46,269 nucleotides of DNA from Indibacter alkaliphilus LW1 (lineage in GTDB: Bacteria; Bacteroidota; Bacteroidia; Cytophagales; Cyclobacteriaceae), in assembly GCF_000295935.2 (NCBI RefSeq), contig NZ_ALWO02000015.1, positions 1 through 46,269 on the forward strand. Direction: 5' to 3'. The notes beneath the pieces were generated by a model that saw nothing but the letters and a program-made list of their open reading frames with translations, did not search any database and had not been told where the DNA came from. Each line of letters opens with the position of its first letter. Position 1 is the first letter of the stretch. The position numbers were made by a program, and so were the translations under genes. This document shows positions 1 to 8,338 of this stretch, piece after piece.

Positions 1-56
1 AGAGTTTAGATTACAGTCTCTTATAAAATTTATCGGATAATTAATTCTCAAAAAAA

Positions 57-92
57 AGCCCTGTCAGATTTAGAAACTGACAGGGCTTTTTT
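57..92 (-). terminator. Rho-independent terminator of the GroES-like gene
   Basis: An 11-bp perfect inverted repeat (57-67 and 77-87, AGCCCTGTCAG and its complement) encloses a 9-nt loop. An A-run at 51-57 gives a U-run on the minus strand, and a T-run follows on the plus strand, so it could stop transcription from both sides. It lies just past the stop of the GroES-like gene. Confidence 0.85.
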
Positions 93-111
93 GACCTTGT
101 TTATTTATAAA

Positions 112-486
112 TCAAAAATCCTCCTCTCTTTCCAACATCAAAATAGAGTGTTGCGGTACAATAAAGTATTTTTCCCCTTCGTACATTACCTCGTATGAAC
201 CGTTGACCAGAAATACTGCCAAATCTCCTTCCTTGGCTTGTAGTGGAATGTATTTGATGCTTTCATCCCGGTCTTTCCATGGTTCATCATCTTCAACGGG
301 TGAAGGGATAGGATAGCCAGGACCTGTTTTGATGATGTAACCTTGTTGTACTTTTTCCTTTTCCTGCACTCCCGGAGGAAGAAAAAGGCCTGAGGAAGTT
401 TTTTCATCCGCTTTACGGAGTTTGATCAGGACCCGGTCGCCGACGATGATCAGTTTTTTCAGTTTGTTATCTGGGGTGAGTTGCAT
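112..486 (-). CDS. GroES-like co-chaperone (Cpn10 family), stand-alone
   Basis: This is a 124-residue Cpn10-fold protein. It has the opening strand 'IIVGDRVLIKL', a mobile-loop-like segment TSSGLFLPPG near residues 31-40, where GroES carries the hydrophobic tripeptide that binds GroEL, and a closing strand with EGEKYFIV. It is longer than classical GroES (about 95 residues) because of an insert near residues 55-80 rich in P, D and E. It is not beside groEL, so it is probably a second, divergent co-chaperone, as many Bacteroidota have; binding to GroEL is inferred. The start is ATG. The gene has its own terminator and is followed upstream by dnaK on the same strand, 267 bp away with a terminator between, so the two are separate units. 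Confidence 0.8.
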   Translation of the reverse strand: MQLTPDNKLKKLIIVGDRVLIKLRKADEKTSSGLFLPPGVQEKEKVQQGYIIKTGPGYPIPSPVEDDEPWKDRDESIKYIPLQAKEGDLAVFLVNGSYEVMYEGEKYFIVPQHSILMLEREEDF

Positions 487-667
487 TTTTTTGGCGTTTA
501 GAAATTAAAAGCGAGAAGCTAGTGACAATTTTAGATTGTAAATTTCAGAATTTAGATTTGTGACCGAGAAAACAAGGCAAGACATGCAAACAAGATCATA
601 TACAGATAAACTTTATGAATTGCTCTTTCAAATGATTTGTTGCAATGAACACAAAAAAGTCTTGTAA

Positions 668-683
668 TTCGTAAATCGTAATT
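668..683. repeat. Short intergenic word shared with 40913-40928
   Basis: TTCGTAAATCGTAATT here matches TTCGTGTATCGTAATT at 40913-40928 at 14 of 16 positions, and TTCGTAAATCG recurs exactly at 40900-40910. Both are in non-coding gaps. This may be a remnant of a dispersed intergenic repeat; with so few copies in view the call is weak. Confidence 0.3.
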
Positions 684-697
684 GTCCCTAGCTTCCC

Positions 698-738
698 AAA
701 AAAAGAGGCATCCATATCAGATACAGATGCCTTCTTTT
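698..738 (-). terminator. Terminator of dnaK
   Basis: An imperfect hairpin pairs 701-712 (AAAAGAGGCATC) with 726-738 (GATGCC followed by a T-rich arm). The A-run at 698-704 reads as U-run on the minus strand. It is placed 16 bp beyond the dnaK stop. Confidence 0.7.
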
Positions 739-753
739 GAGTATTGATTTATT

Positions 754-2682
754 TTACTTTTTGTCTTCAGATACTTCTTCGTAGTCCACGTCAGATACGC
801 CATCACCTGATTCAGAGGATGCGCCAGTACCTGCATCTGCAGCGGCACCTTGATCAGCACCTGGCTGAGCGCCTTGGGTTGCATTGTAGATTTCCTGAGA
901 AGCGGCTTCCCAAGCTTTGTTTAGGCCTTCCATTGCGGAATCTATTCCTGTTAAATCTTGGGACTGATGTGCTGATTTTAAAGTTTCCAATGCAGAAGAA
1001 ATATTGGCTTTGTTGCCATCAGAAAGCTTGTCTCCGTATTCTTTCAATTGCTTTTCGGTAGAGAAAATCAAGCTGTCAGCCTGGTTAAGTTTTTCGATTT
1101 TTTCTTTTTCGGCTTTGTCCGATGCAGCGTTGGCTTCTGCTTCCTGTTTCATTCTCTCTATGTCGTCTTGAGACAAACCTGAAGAGGCCTCAATTTTGAT
1201 CTTCTGCTCTTTACCTGTGCCTTTATCTTTTGCAGACACATTGAGGATACCGTTAGCGTCAATATCGAAAGTTACTTCAATCTGAGGAACCCCTCTTGGT
1301 GCTGGAGGAATATCACTCAACTGGAACCTTCCGATTGATCTGTTGTCTTTTGCCAAAGGTCTTTCGCCTTGAAGTACGTGGATGTCCACTGCAGGTTGAT
1401 TGTCAGCTGCTGTTGAGAATACCTCTGATTTTTTGGATGGAATGGTCGTGTTGGCTTCTATCAATTTGGTGAATACACCACCCATTGTTTCTATACCCAA
1501 TGAAAGTGGAGTCACATCAAGCAATAATACGTCTTTTACTTCTCCGGTCAATACACCACCCTGAATAGCTGCCCCTATGGCTACAACCTCATCTGGGTTT
1601 ACACCTTTTGAGGGTTTCTTGCCAAAGAATTTCTCTACTTCTTCCTGAATTTTAGGGATTCGTGTGGAACCACCTACCAAGATAACTTCGTCTATATCAG
1701 AAGCTGAAAGTCCTGCATCCTGAAGTGCTTTTTTACAAGGATCCATAGATCTTCTCACCAAATCTTCGGAAAGTTGCTCAAACTTAGATCTGCTCAAGTT
1801 TCTAACCAAGTGCTTAGGCCCTGTCTGAGTAGCCGTGATGTAAGGCAAGTTGATCTCAGTAGAAGACGAGCTGGACAATTCGATTTTAGCCTTTTCTGCG
1901 GCTTCTTTTAATCTCTGAAGTGCCATTGGGTCTTGTCTCAAGTCAATTTGTTCCTCAGCTTTGAACTCGTCTGCCAACCAGTTGATGATTACTTGGTCAA
2001 AGTCATCACCACCCAAGTGAACATCACCATTAGTGGATTTTACCTCAAATACACCATCGCCCAACTCAAGGATAGAAACGTCAAATGTACCACCTCCAAG
2101 GTCATACACTGCGATCTTCATGTCCTGATTTTTCTTGTCCATACCATAAGCCAGAGCAGCTGCAGTAGGCTCATTGATGATTCTTTTTACTTCAAGCCCT
2201 GCGATTTGACCAGCTTCTTTTGTTGCTTGCCTTTCTGCATCATTGAAGTAGGCCGGTACAGTGATAACTGCTTCGGTTACCTCTTGGCCTAAGAAATCTT
2301 CCGCAGTGCTCTTCATTTTTTGAAGGATCATTGCTGAAAGTTCCTGAGGGGTATAAGAACGATCGCCGATTTTCACTACAACGGTGTCGTTAGTCCCTTG
2401 CTCTACTTTGTAGGAAGCATGTTTTTTCTCTTCAGATACTTCGGAGAATTTTTTCCCCATGAATCTTTTTACGGAGGAGATGGTGTTGGCCGGATTGGTG
2501 ATGGCCTGTCTTTTGGCAGGATCACCTACTTTTCTTTCTCCATTACCATTGTCCAAAAAGGCAACAATGGACGGTGTTGTTCTTCTACCTTCGGAGTTTT
2601 GGATTACTACCGGCTCATTTCCTTCCATTACGGCTACACATGAGTTGGTTGTACCCAAGTCTATACCTATGATTTTTCCCAT
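754..2682 (-). CDS. dnaK: Molecular chaperone DnaK (Hsp70)
   Basis: DnaK is a cytosolic ATP-driven chaperone that works with DnaJ and GrpE. The 642-residue protein starts with the actin-fold phosphate loop '[16 protein letters not shown]', has the second nucleotide-binding signature '[14 protein letters not shown]' near residue 192, the adenosine-motif '[13 protein letters not shown]' near 335, the interdomain linker '[16 protein letters not shown]' near 385, a beta-sandwich substrate domain, a helical lid, and a Gly/Ala-rich tail ending in acidic residues. Length is close to E. coli DnaK (638). The ATG start is fixed by homology. dnaJ and grpE are not adjacent, which is common in this phylum. 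The upstream gap holds a cluster of TGTCA half-sites (see 2773-2891). Confidence 0.98.
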   Translation of the reverse strand: MGKIIGIDLGTTNSCVAVMEGNEPVVIQNSEGRRTTPSIVAFLDNGNGERKVGDPAKRQAITNPANTISSVKRFMGKKFSEVSEEKKHASYKVEQGTNDTVVVKIGDRSYTPQELSAMILQKMKSTAEDFLGQEVTEAVITVPAYFNDAERQATKEAGQIAGLEVKRIINEPTAAALAYGMDKKNQDMKIAVYDLGGGTFDVSILELGDGVFEVKSTNGDVHLGGDDFDQVIINWLADEFKAEEQIDLRQDPMALQRLKEAAEKAKIELSSSSSTEINLPYITATQTGPKHLVRNLSRSKFEQLSEDLVRRSMDPCKKALQDAGLSASDIDEVILVGGSTRIPKIQEEVEKFFGKKPSKGVNPDEVVAIGAAIQGGVLTGEVKDVLLLDVTPLSLGIETMGGVFTKLIEANTTIPSKKSEVFSTAADNQPAVDIHVLQGERPLAKDNRSIGRFQLSDIPPAPRGVPQIEVTFDIDANGILNVSAKDKGTGKEQKIKIEASSGLSQDDIERMKQEAEANAASDKAEKEKIEKLNQADSLIFSTEKQLKEYGDKLSDGNKANISSALETLKSAHQSQDLTGIDSAMEGLNKAWEAASQEIYNATQGAQPGADQGAAADAGTGASSESGDGVSDVDYEEVSEDKK

Positions 2683-3131
2683 GATTATATATTTTTCAGT
2701 TATAGATGCTTATTCATTGAACACTTGCTTCATGACAAGGGATGTGCCAATAGAATTATTAAGTGTTTTTGTGTCAGATTGACAGGATTCTGTCAGGTGA
2801 GTGTTTCTGATTTCCACAAGATGTCACCTAAGAAGCATCCGAATTGTCAGTTTCATTCCGGCAAAAGATTAGGGTATCCAACTTTTTGTCAAATGGAAAG
2901 CAACTTTTGCCGCTGGTTGTGTATCTGAGAGGTATGGTGTCCAGAAATATTAAAAAGGAAAGGTTACGTTGGCTGATGATAGGCCTTATTTGTTGGTTTT
3001 TTACTTTTTGGAGCTCTACTGAATCCCTTCCTGTCTTTTCTTTATTGAAGCTTTTTCAATCTGTCTTTTGAAAAATAAGTGTTCCTAAAGGGAATGTGCT
3101 TAAATTCACAGTTCGGACAAAAGATTGAAAT
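2683..3131. other. Divergent intergenic region between dnaK and the MOSC gene
   Basis: 449 bp with no convincing gene. Small open frames in it (for example 2725-2928 and 2844-3071) have no recognisable domain or start context. It must hold the dnaK promoter on the minus strand and the MOSC promoter on the plus strand, but I see no clean TAnnTTTG box for either. The distinctive content is the repeated TGTCA element between 2773 and 2891. Confidence 0.6.
2773..2891. promoter_or_regulatory. Cluster of six TGTCA half-sites upstream of dnaK
   Basis: TGTCA on one strand or the other occurs at 2773-2777, 2780-2784 (inverted), 2791-2795, 2822-2826, 2845-2849 and 2887-2891. Two of them form the dyad TGACAG-GATT-CTGTCA at 2780-2795. 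Random expectation for this pentamer on both strands in 119 bp is about 0.2. The cluster begins about 90 bp before the dnaK start, so a heat-shock or stress regulator site is a reasonable inference; the regulator is unknown. Confidence 0.4.
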
Positions 3132-3932
3132 ATGCAGCTACAGGATATTTATATATACCCTATCAAGTCTTTGGGAGGCATCAGGCTTGATTCTTGGGTT
3201 TTGGAGGAAAAAGGATTCAAATACGATAGAAGGTGGATGCTAATTGATGAGCGGGGTGTTTTTCTGTCTCAAAGAAAGCATCCAAAAATGGCATTGCTTC
3301 AAGTGTCTTTGGGGAAAGATGGGCTTAAGGTAGTTTCGAAAACTGATTCTGAGAATTATTTGGAAATACCGTTTGAATCCAAAGCTGAAGGGAGAACCAT
3401 GGTTCAAATTTGGGAAGATGAAGTAGAGGCAGAGGTTTTGGAATCTAAATTTTGTACTTGGTTTTCTGATTTTTTAGGTTTTTCAACCCGACTTGTAAGT
3501 ATGCCTGACAGCACTGAAAGAAAACTCAAACCCAAATATGCTATCAATGATGAGTCAGTCAGCTTTGCTGATGGGATGCCATACTTACTGATAGGTCAAT
3601 CATCTTTGGATGATCTGAATTCCCGTCTGGAAAAACAGATCCCTATGGATAGGTTTAGGCCCAATCTTGTCTTTTCGGGTGGGAGTGCTTTTGAGGAGGA
3701 TACTTGGGATTCTTTGAAAATAGGCGACTCGATTTTTAAAGTGACCAAGCCATGCGCCAGGTGTGTGATGACGACTGTTGATCAAGATACTGCCAAAAAG
3801 GGGAAGGAGCCTCTCAAGACTCTCTCTTCTTACAGGACAGTCGATAAAAATGTCTTATTTGGTCAAAATATGTTGCTCATAGAAGGGAAAAAGGTGTCGG
3901 TGGGAGATGTGTTGATACCCCAAAAAAAGTAA
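3132..3932 (+). CDS. MOSC-domain molybdenum-sulfurase-like oxidoreductase (YcbX/mARC type)
   Basis: 266 residues with an N-terminal MOSC beta-barrel domain (about 1-115, starting 'IYPIKSLGG') and a C-terminal MOSC domain. The key motif is PCARC followed by VMTTVD near residues 207-217 (Cys208 and Cys211), then KEPLKTLSSYR and a final VGDVL strand. The same order is found in human mARC1, where a cysteine of this motif binds the molybdenum cofactor. Family members reduce N-hydroxylated compounds with electrons from partner redox proteins; no fused ferredoxin domain is present here, so the electron donor must be separate. The gene stands alone, divergent from dnaK. The start is the ATG at 3132. 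Confidence 0.85.
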   Translation: MQLQDIYIYPIKSLGGIRLDSWVLEEKGFKYDRRWMLIDERGVFLSQRKHPKMALLQVSLGKDGLKVVSKTDSENYLEIPFESKAEGRTMVQIWEDEVEAEVLESKFCTWFSDFLGFSTRLVSMPDSTERKLKPKYAINDESVSFADGMPYLLIGQSSLDDLNSRLEKQIPMDRFRPNLVFSGGSAFEEDTWDSLKIGDSIFKVTKPCARCVMTTVDQDTAKKGKEPLKTLSSYRTVDKNVLFGQNMLLIEGKKVSVGDVLIPQKK

Positions 3933-3955
3933 GGCCGGAAACATTCCCGGCCTTT
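3931..3955 (+). terminator. Possible terminator of the MOSC gene
   Basis: An 8-bp perfect stem (AAGGCCGG at 3931-3938, complement at 3947-3954) overlaps the stop codon. The T-tail is only three bases, so termination may be weak. Confidence 0.45.
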
Positions 3956-4003
3956 ACTTGATAGTTTAGCTTAGTTGATAATTTGGCTGTAGTCAATAAT
4001 TTT

Positions 4004-4762
4004 TTAGAAGCTATACCCAACAGTTAGCTTGAAGAATGAAGGTTGGGTCCAACCGCTTTTTGCGATCATATCATCACTTCTTAAGTCTGCACCCGAAGTG
4101 AATCTTGCAAAAGCACCTCCATTAGGATCAGCAAATTGAACGTATGGGCCCAATGCTAAATAAAAATCGTATGCAGGATCCTCGGGTTGATTCATTCCTC
4201 CTGTAAATCTTAATTGTTCCAGGTGAAGGCCAGCTGAGAAGAAAGGGGAGAATTTGACCCCATAATTGACCCAATAGTGAATATAGTTATTGGTGTTTGG
4301 ATTGCCGTGATCAAAACCACTATAATACCCGAAGTAAATTTCACCTTCAGTTCTTGCCTTATCTATCCCGATAGTCAGGTTGGGAACTATGCCTTCCCCA
4401 AGTACCGGAGTACCTAAGCCTGATGTCAAGCTACCACTAAGTAACCCGATTTGAGGGTTAATATTGATTCCCTCTGCTACTGTGAAGTCCATACCGATAC
4501 CAAATTCAGTCCAGTTTCCCCAGCTTCCACCGGCAGCTCCTCCAGACCATAAGATCCCATAAAATGTAAAGGCTGATTTTTCACTTAAACTGTAAGACCC
4601 TGCAAAAAATGGATAGAACCCGAAGAAAATGTCTGAATTGAGAGTGACATCCATGGAGAATCTGTCGTCATCCTGCGCTTTGGATTCATGTGGTAAGACA
4701 ATAATCATCACGAAGGCCAATAACATGGTTATTAGACCTGCTTTTGTAAATCTTCTTTTCAT
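4004..4762 (-). CDS. Putative outer-membrane beta-barrel protein
   Basis: 252 residues. A Sec signal peptide (charged MKRRFTKAG, hydrophobic core, cleavage likely after SKA-Q near residue 29) is followed by alternating aromatic/Gly-rich strands such as 'FFGFYPFFAGSYSL' and 'WVNYGVKFSPFFSAGLHL'. The protein ends in Phe (VGYSF), the usual C-terminal signature of barrels inserted by BamA. I do not recognise a specific function; the many W/G/Y strands suggest a small eight- to ten-strand barrel. It is a single gene facing the MOSC gene, with an AT-rich 250-bp gap before hemE. A Sec-exported barrel is likely; the role is unknown. Confidence 0.7.
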   Translation of the reverse strand: MKRRFTKAGLITMLLAFVMIIVLPHESKAQDDDRFSMDVTLNSDIFFGFYPFFAGSYSLSEKSAFTFYGILWSGGAAGGSWGNWTEFGIGMDFTVAEGININPQIGLLSGSLTSGLGTPVLGEGIVPNLTIGIDKARTEGEIYFGYYSGFDHGNPNTNNYIHYWVNYGVKFSPFFSAGLHLEQLRFTGGMNQPEDPAYDFYLALGPYVQFADPNGGAFARFTSGADLRSDDMIAKSGWTQPSFFKLTVGYSF

Positions 4763-4961
4763 AAGTTTAATAGGTTTTGTTGTAAAATAGGTTTTAAAAT
4801 GAACCAGTATTTATAAAATTAATGTATAAATCCTGAATTCAAGGTTTGAAATTACCTTATATTTTTAAAAATGCAATAGAAATGATTAAAATATGTTAAA
4901 AATTTAAGCAATTGAAGTTTTATTAATGACTATGTAAAAACATTACGGAATCGTTATAAAA

Positions 4962-4990
4962 TAAAAAAAGAGGCCTTTTGGGGCCTCTTT
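4962..4990 (-). terminator. Terminator of hemE
   Basis: The stem AAAGAGGCC (4967-4975) pairs with 4982-4990 around a 6-nt loop. The A-run at 4963-4969 is a U-run on the minus strand. It lies 26 bp past the hemE stop. Confidence 0.8.
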
Positions 4991-5015
4991 GTGGTATTGC
5001 TAATGAATTGATGTT

Positions 5016-6041
5016 TTATTTAAAATTTTTCACGGTTTCTATGAAAATCTTTACCATTTCCGGATTGATGTCGGGATAAACTCCATGTCCCAGGTTGGCT
5101 ATGTGCCGGCTTCCTCTAAACTGTTCCATCATGTTTCTGGTGGCAGCTTCTACTTGCTTGGGAGAGCCATAAAGAGCTGCTGGATCCAGGTTTCCCTGAA
5201 GGGTTTTTCCATTTCCGATCATTTTTCTTGATTCTGCAATTCCCATGTTCCAGTCCAATCCAATAGTTTGGCATTTGAGTTTTGCCATATCCTCTCTTGC
5301 AAAGAAAGCACCTTTCGCAAAGACTGTTTTGGGTACTTCAGTAATGGCATCACAGATCTTGGAAATGTAGCGAAGAGAAAATTCCTCGTATTGGTCAGGA
5401 GGCAGTATGCCTGCCCAACTGTCAAATAATTGTATTAAGTCCGCACCGGCCTTGATTTGGGCTTTGAGGTAATTGATGGTGCTGTCTGTGATCATCTGCA
5501 AAAGCTTATGGGAAAAATCAGGTTGTGTATAGAGCATTGCCCGGGCTTTTGAGAAAGTTTTACTTCCTGAACCTTCGATCATGTAAGCAAAAATAGTCCA
5601 TGGGGCACCAGCAAAGCCGATCAAAGGAACTCTTCCGTTTAGGGCTTTCTTGGTGATTTTGATGGCGTCAATGACATAACTCAGGTCATCTTCCCCATCT
5701 GCAATTCTTAATTTTTTCAGATCGGTTTCCGATTGCACAGTCTTGGGAAACCAAGGGCCTCTTTTTTCAACCATCTCGTAAGGAAGTCCCATGGCCTCTG
5801 GGATTACCAGGATATCCGAAAAAATGATAGCAGCATCTACTCCAAGCAGGTCAACAGGTTGGATGGTGACTTCTGCGGCAAGTTCAGGTGTCTGGGCAAG
5901 CTCAATAAAACCACTGACACTTTCTCTTACTGCTCTATATTCAGGAAGAATTCTGCCAGCTTGTCTCATCAGCCAAACAGGAGTTCTTTCTGTCTTTTCG
6001 CCTTTGGCTGCACGTAATAGTAGGTCGTTTTTCAATTGCAT
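5016..6041 (-). CDS. hemE: Uroporphyrinogen decarboxylase
   Basis: This cytosolic enzyme removes four carboxyl groups from uroporphyrinogen III to give coproporphyrinogen III in heme synthesis. The 341-residue protein carries both family signatures: '[16 protein letters not shown]' near residues 21-36 and '[16 protein letters not shown]' near 142-157. The substrate-binding Asp region '[13 protein letters not shown]' and the late '[14 protein letters not shown]' motif are intact, and the length is normal. It is a single gene here; hemC lies about 21 kb away on the other strand. The start is ATG, only a few bases after a TATCTTTG box, which suggests a very short leader. Confidence 0.97.
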   Translation of the reverse strand: MQLKNDLLLRAAKGEKTERTPVWLMRQAGRILPEYRAVRESVSGFIELAQTPELAAEVTIQPVDLLGVDAAIIFSDILVIPEAMGLPYEMVEKRGPWFPKTVQSETDLKKLRIADGEDDLSYVIDAIKITKKALNGRVPLIGFAGAPWTIFAYMIEGSGSKTFSKARAMLYTQPDFSHKLLQMITDSTINYLKAQIKAGADLIQLFDSWAGILPPDQYEEFSLRYISKICDAITEVPKTVFAKGAFFAREDMAKLKCQTIGLDWNMGIAESRKMIGNGKTLQGNLDPAALYGSPKQVEAATRNMMEQFRGSRHIANLGHGVYPDINPEMVKIFIETVKNFK

Positions 6042-6045
6042 GGCG

Positions 6046-6053
6046 CAAAGATA
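6046..6053 (-). promoter_or_regulatory. -7 promoter element of hemE
   Basis: On the minus strand the sequence reads TATCTTTG, matching the Bacteroidota TAnnTTTG -7 box, 4 bp before the hemE ATG. No clear TTG box is seen 18-20 bp upstream, so only the -7 element is supported. Confidence 0.4.
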
Positions 6054-6122
6054 AAATAGGAAGCGGATATATCAGGGCTATAATCCAAAACATTCAATTA
6101 TCTTCTTGCTTTTATTGGAAAT

Positions 6123-6158
6123 AAAAAAATCCCGACATAATCAACAGGTCGGGATTTT
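6123..6158 (-). terminator. Terminator of the collagen-like lipoprotein gene
   Basis: A perfect 11-bp stem, AAAATCCCGAC (6126-6136) with its complement at 6148-6158, has flanking A and T runs, so it may act in both directions. It sits 20 bp past the stop of the lipoprotein gene and downstream of its minus-strand transcript. Confidence 0.8.
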
Positions 6159-6178
6159 AAATAACAAATGGAAGAAGT

Positions 6179-6733
6179 TTACTTGACTTTCCTCTCTAAT
6201 TTAATGAAATCTTTTTCTTGGATTCCTGTCATTCTTAGTAGCTCGTCCATATCTGAAAGATCAAGTCTTCCATTAGCAAAATCTACCGGTAGGACAACAA
6301 TTCTAAATCCTACATCAAGTTTCCAAGAATCATCCAATATTTCCGGATCAAAATTGGTTTCCAGAAAAAGTGCAATATCAAATTCCGTGAAGTCGTAATT
6401 ATATCTCAAAAAGCCTTCCTCGAAAAAGACCATTTGAGGTAATAGTCTCCATACCCTTACTCCATCAAATGTTTCCCAATTGATGAAAGTCAATACGATA
6501 TCACTTTCCACTAAAGGCTCTGGAAACTCCAATACTTCAAAATAATCGTTTTCTGCTGTGAAATCCAGTGTTACTTCATAGGCCAGACCAACAAAAGAAT
6601 CTCCAGGCTGTCCTTGAGGCCCTTGCTGACCCTGCTCACCTTGTGGTCCCTGTGGACCTTGAGGACCCATTGGTCCTTCGCATGCCTGAAATATCAAGGC
6701 AAATAGTGCGATTGCTCCAAGTAGTTTTTTCAT
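6179..6733 (-). CDS. Lipoprotein with a short collagen-like Gly-X-Y segment
   Basis: 184 residues. A type II signal peptide ends in the lipobox FQAC (Cys18). It is followed at once by eight Gly-X-Y triplets (residues 20-43, mostly GPQ, GEQ, GQQ), and then by about 140 residues with beta-strand character (for example 'GLAYEVTLDFTAENDYFEVLEF'). Collagen-like stalks of this kind can trimerise; here the stalk would hold the C-terminal domain away from the membrane. The function of that domain is not recognised. The gene is alone, with its own terminator. The start ATG is set by the signal peptide. The triplet region may vary in copy number between strains. Confidence 0.75.
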   Translation of the reverse strand: MKKLLGAIALFALIFQACEGPMGPQGPQGPQGEQGQQGPQGQPGDSFVGLAYEVTLDFTAENDYFEVLEFPEPLVESDIVLTFINWETFDGVRVWRLLPQMVFFEEGFLRYNYDFTEFDIALFLETNFDPEILDDSWKLDVGFRIVVLPVDFANGRLDLSDMDELLRMTGIQEKDFIKLERKVK

Positions 6734-7066
6734 TTGATTATTTTTTAGCGGTTAAATTTTTGGATGAAATTTAGAATGAGATTTTGCAATCTAATCTCTG
6801 ATTAAATCCAGTGCAACTTCAAAATTTGAGTTAGGTTAATTTATAGCATGATTGTCCGCTCGCAGGACAGTAGAACCTTTATAATAGAATAAGTCTTTGA
6901 TTTAAAGCGAATCCCGATAAACCGGGATAAATATCCAATCCCGAAGACTCAGGATGGGATTGATTCAAGACCCACATTAAATAGGTTGCTGATCCAATTG
7001 CCGATATACATAATCTATAATTAACTACCAATATATTTGAAAGTTATAGATTTTCCTTTTTTTTGA
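6734..7066. other. Non-coding gap with small dyads
   Basis: 333 bp with no gene. It contains three short inverted repeats: TGTCC/GGACA at 6853-6869, ATCCCG/CGGGAT at 6911-6928 and AATCCC/GGGATT at 6937-6961. The last two share the AATCCCG/CGGGATT core with the terminators at 6126 and 45988 but lack T-runs, so they look like decayed terminators or an intergenic repeat. Nothing else is recognised. Confidence 0.5.
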
Positions 7067-7582
7067 TCATTTTTTGACTCCAATGACACGTACTTTACTT
7101 GGGCTGAAAATCTGGTCAATATAGAGGTCAGGAGTTTCTTTGTTATTTTCCAACGCATATGCTTCGATTTTTTTCTGAACCTTTTTTGGTCCAGGCATCA
7201 CAAACCTATGGCCTTGTATGCTGGCAATTATTGCGTCTGAGCCATCAAAGCTTTTCGAATCCAGCCCATCAACATTCTCTATCCATTGCTTCTCGACTCC
7301 CACAAAAACTTCCATGGTATCTAGCTTGCCTGCGGGCTCTATATAGTAGATTGTATTCAGGAATGCCTCAGGATTAGCATTGGCAAATTGCTCCATTTTT
7401 TCAAAAGAAGCTTTGAGTTCCGGGTTTTGGGGGGTGCCTTTATAATGAACCCCAACTAATTCAATTTGCCCCAAGTCTTCACTGGAAATTTCAATTTCTT
7501 CAAACCCACCAAACATATAAAACCCTATTACTGCTAAAACAAGCATTAAGATTAAAATAAAAAGGAGAGGTTTTTTTGACAT
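7067..7582 (-). CDS. Membrane-anchored protein, possible GyrI-like domain
   Basis: 171 residues. One N-terminal transmembrane helix (about 5-26) is followed by an extracytoplasmic domain of about 140 residues. The pattern 'IELVGVHYKGTPQNPELKASFEKMEQFA', then 'FLNTIYYIEP' and a late 'VFVGVE' strand, is reminiscent of the GyrI-like/effector-binding fold, but I see no decisive motif, so this is a weak suggestion. The gene starts 4 bp after the stop of the barrel gene upstream (7587-8171), so the two are almost certainly co-transcribed and may act together at the envelope. The start is ATG. Confidence 0.55.
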   Translation of the reverse strand: MSKKPLLFILILMLVLAVIGFYMFGGFEEIEISSEDLGQIELVGVHYKGTPQNPELKASFEKMEQFANANPEAFLNTIYYIEPAGKLDTMEVFVGVEKQWIENVDGLDSKSFDGSDAIIASIQGHRFVMPGPKKVQKKIEAYALENNKETPDLYIDQIFSPSKVRVIGVKK

Positions 7583-7586
7583 GATC

Positions 7587-8171
7587 TTAGAATATATACC
7601 TTACACCAATTGCTCCTTGCAAGCGAAGATGGCCAAATCTATCCAAAAGCTCCATAAATAAACCAATCTCAGCAAATACATTTAACGGGAGATCATCAAA
7701 ATAATATTCTCCTCCTCCATAAACCTCAGGTCCAAAGTCAATGTTTCTTCTACTATCTCTCAAAGTGTTGATCGGAGAAATCGAAGTGTCTGTATATGCA
7801 TAGTCAACCCTAACAGATCTAATTTGGGCACCTACTCCCGCATAACCCAAAAGGTATCCTTCCGTGATACCAAATTCGTCGGTAAAATCCTCATTGTACG
7901 CAATCCGCCCACTGAGAGAAAGTGCACTTCCTGCGCTATGACCGGAATAAAAGGCATTGGCACTGGGTCGGTTGTTTTCAAAAGATCTGCGGTAATATTG
8001 AGCACTGTTTACACCTGCTCTTCCAAAAAGTCCTTCTACTGAGAAGTTTTCATCCAAAAAAGTTTTGTAGGTGATAGAAAGCGGTTCTCCTAATCTTAAT
8101 CCTACACTAGATTCCTGTGCAAACGTTGCCAATGGAATTAAAGTCATTAATAGTAAAATAATTTTTTTCAC
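7587..8171 (-). CDS. Outer-membrane beta-barrel protein
   Basis: 194 residues. A signal peptide 'MKKIILLLMTLIPLATFAQ' is followed by barrel-like strands ('SSVGLRLGEPLSITYKTF', 'FSVEGLFGRAG', 'YLLGYAGVGAQIRSVRVDYAY') and a C-terminal aromatic end (VRYIF). The start codon is GTG at 8171; it is kept because it gives a complete signal peptide and the next in-frame Met lies inside that signal. It is the first gene of a two-gene unit with the anchored protein downstream. No function is recognised beyond the barrel fold. Confidence 0.65.
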   Translation of the reverse strand: MKKIILLLMTLIPLATFAQESSVGLRLGEPLSITYKTFLDENFSVEGLFGRAGVNSAQYYRRSFENNRPSANAFYSGHSAGSALSLSGRIAYNEDFTDEFGITEGYLLGYAGVGAQIRSVRVDYAYTDTSISPINTLRDSRRNIDFGPEVYGGGEYYFDDLPLNVFAEIGLFMELLDRFGHLRLQGAIGVRYIF

Positions 8172-8338
8172 ACGCTTTTGTTTTTTGTTTTCAACTTGCC
8201 TTAACGGGGCAAAATTATGTTCTGTTCTATCAAATTTAGGACCTCATTCAAAGTATTCCCTGAATTTTTTTGTAGTCTTTTGAAAATTAGAGTTTTAATT
8301 TTTGACCAAAGAATCAAAAAATTAGAAATAAGGCAGAA

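Noticed and set aside
744-2782. Plus-strand open frames opposite dnaK (744-1061, 1933-2292, 2398-2643, 2459-2782)
   Set aside because: They lie antisense to a well conserved gene, show no domain, and reflect the codon use of dnaK.
2725-3071. Two short plus-strand frames in the dnaK/MOSC gap
   Set aside because: No recognisable sequence, no start context, and they overlap each other in different frames.
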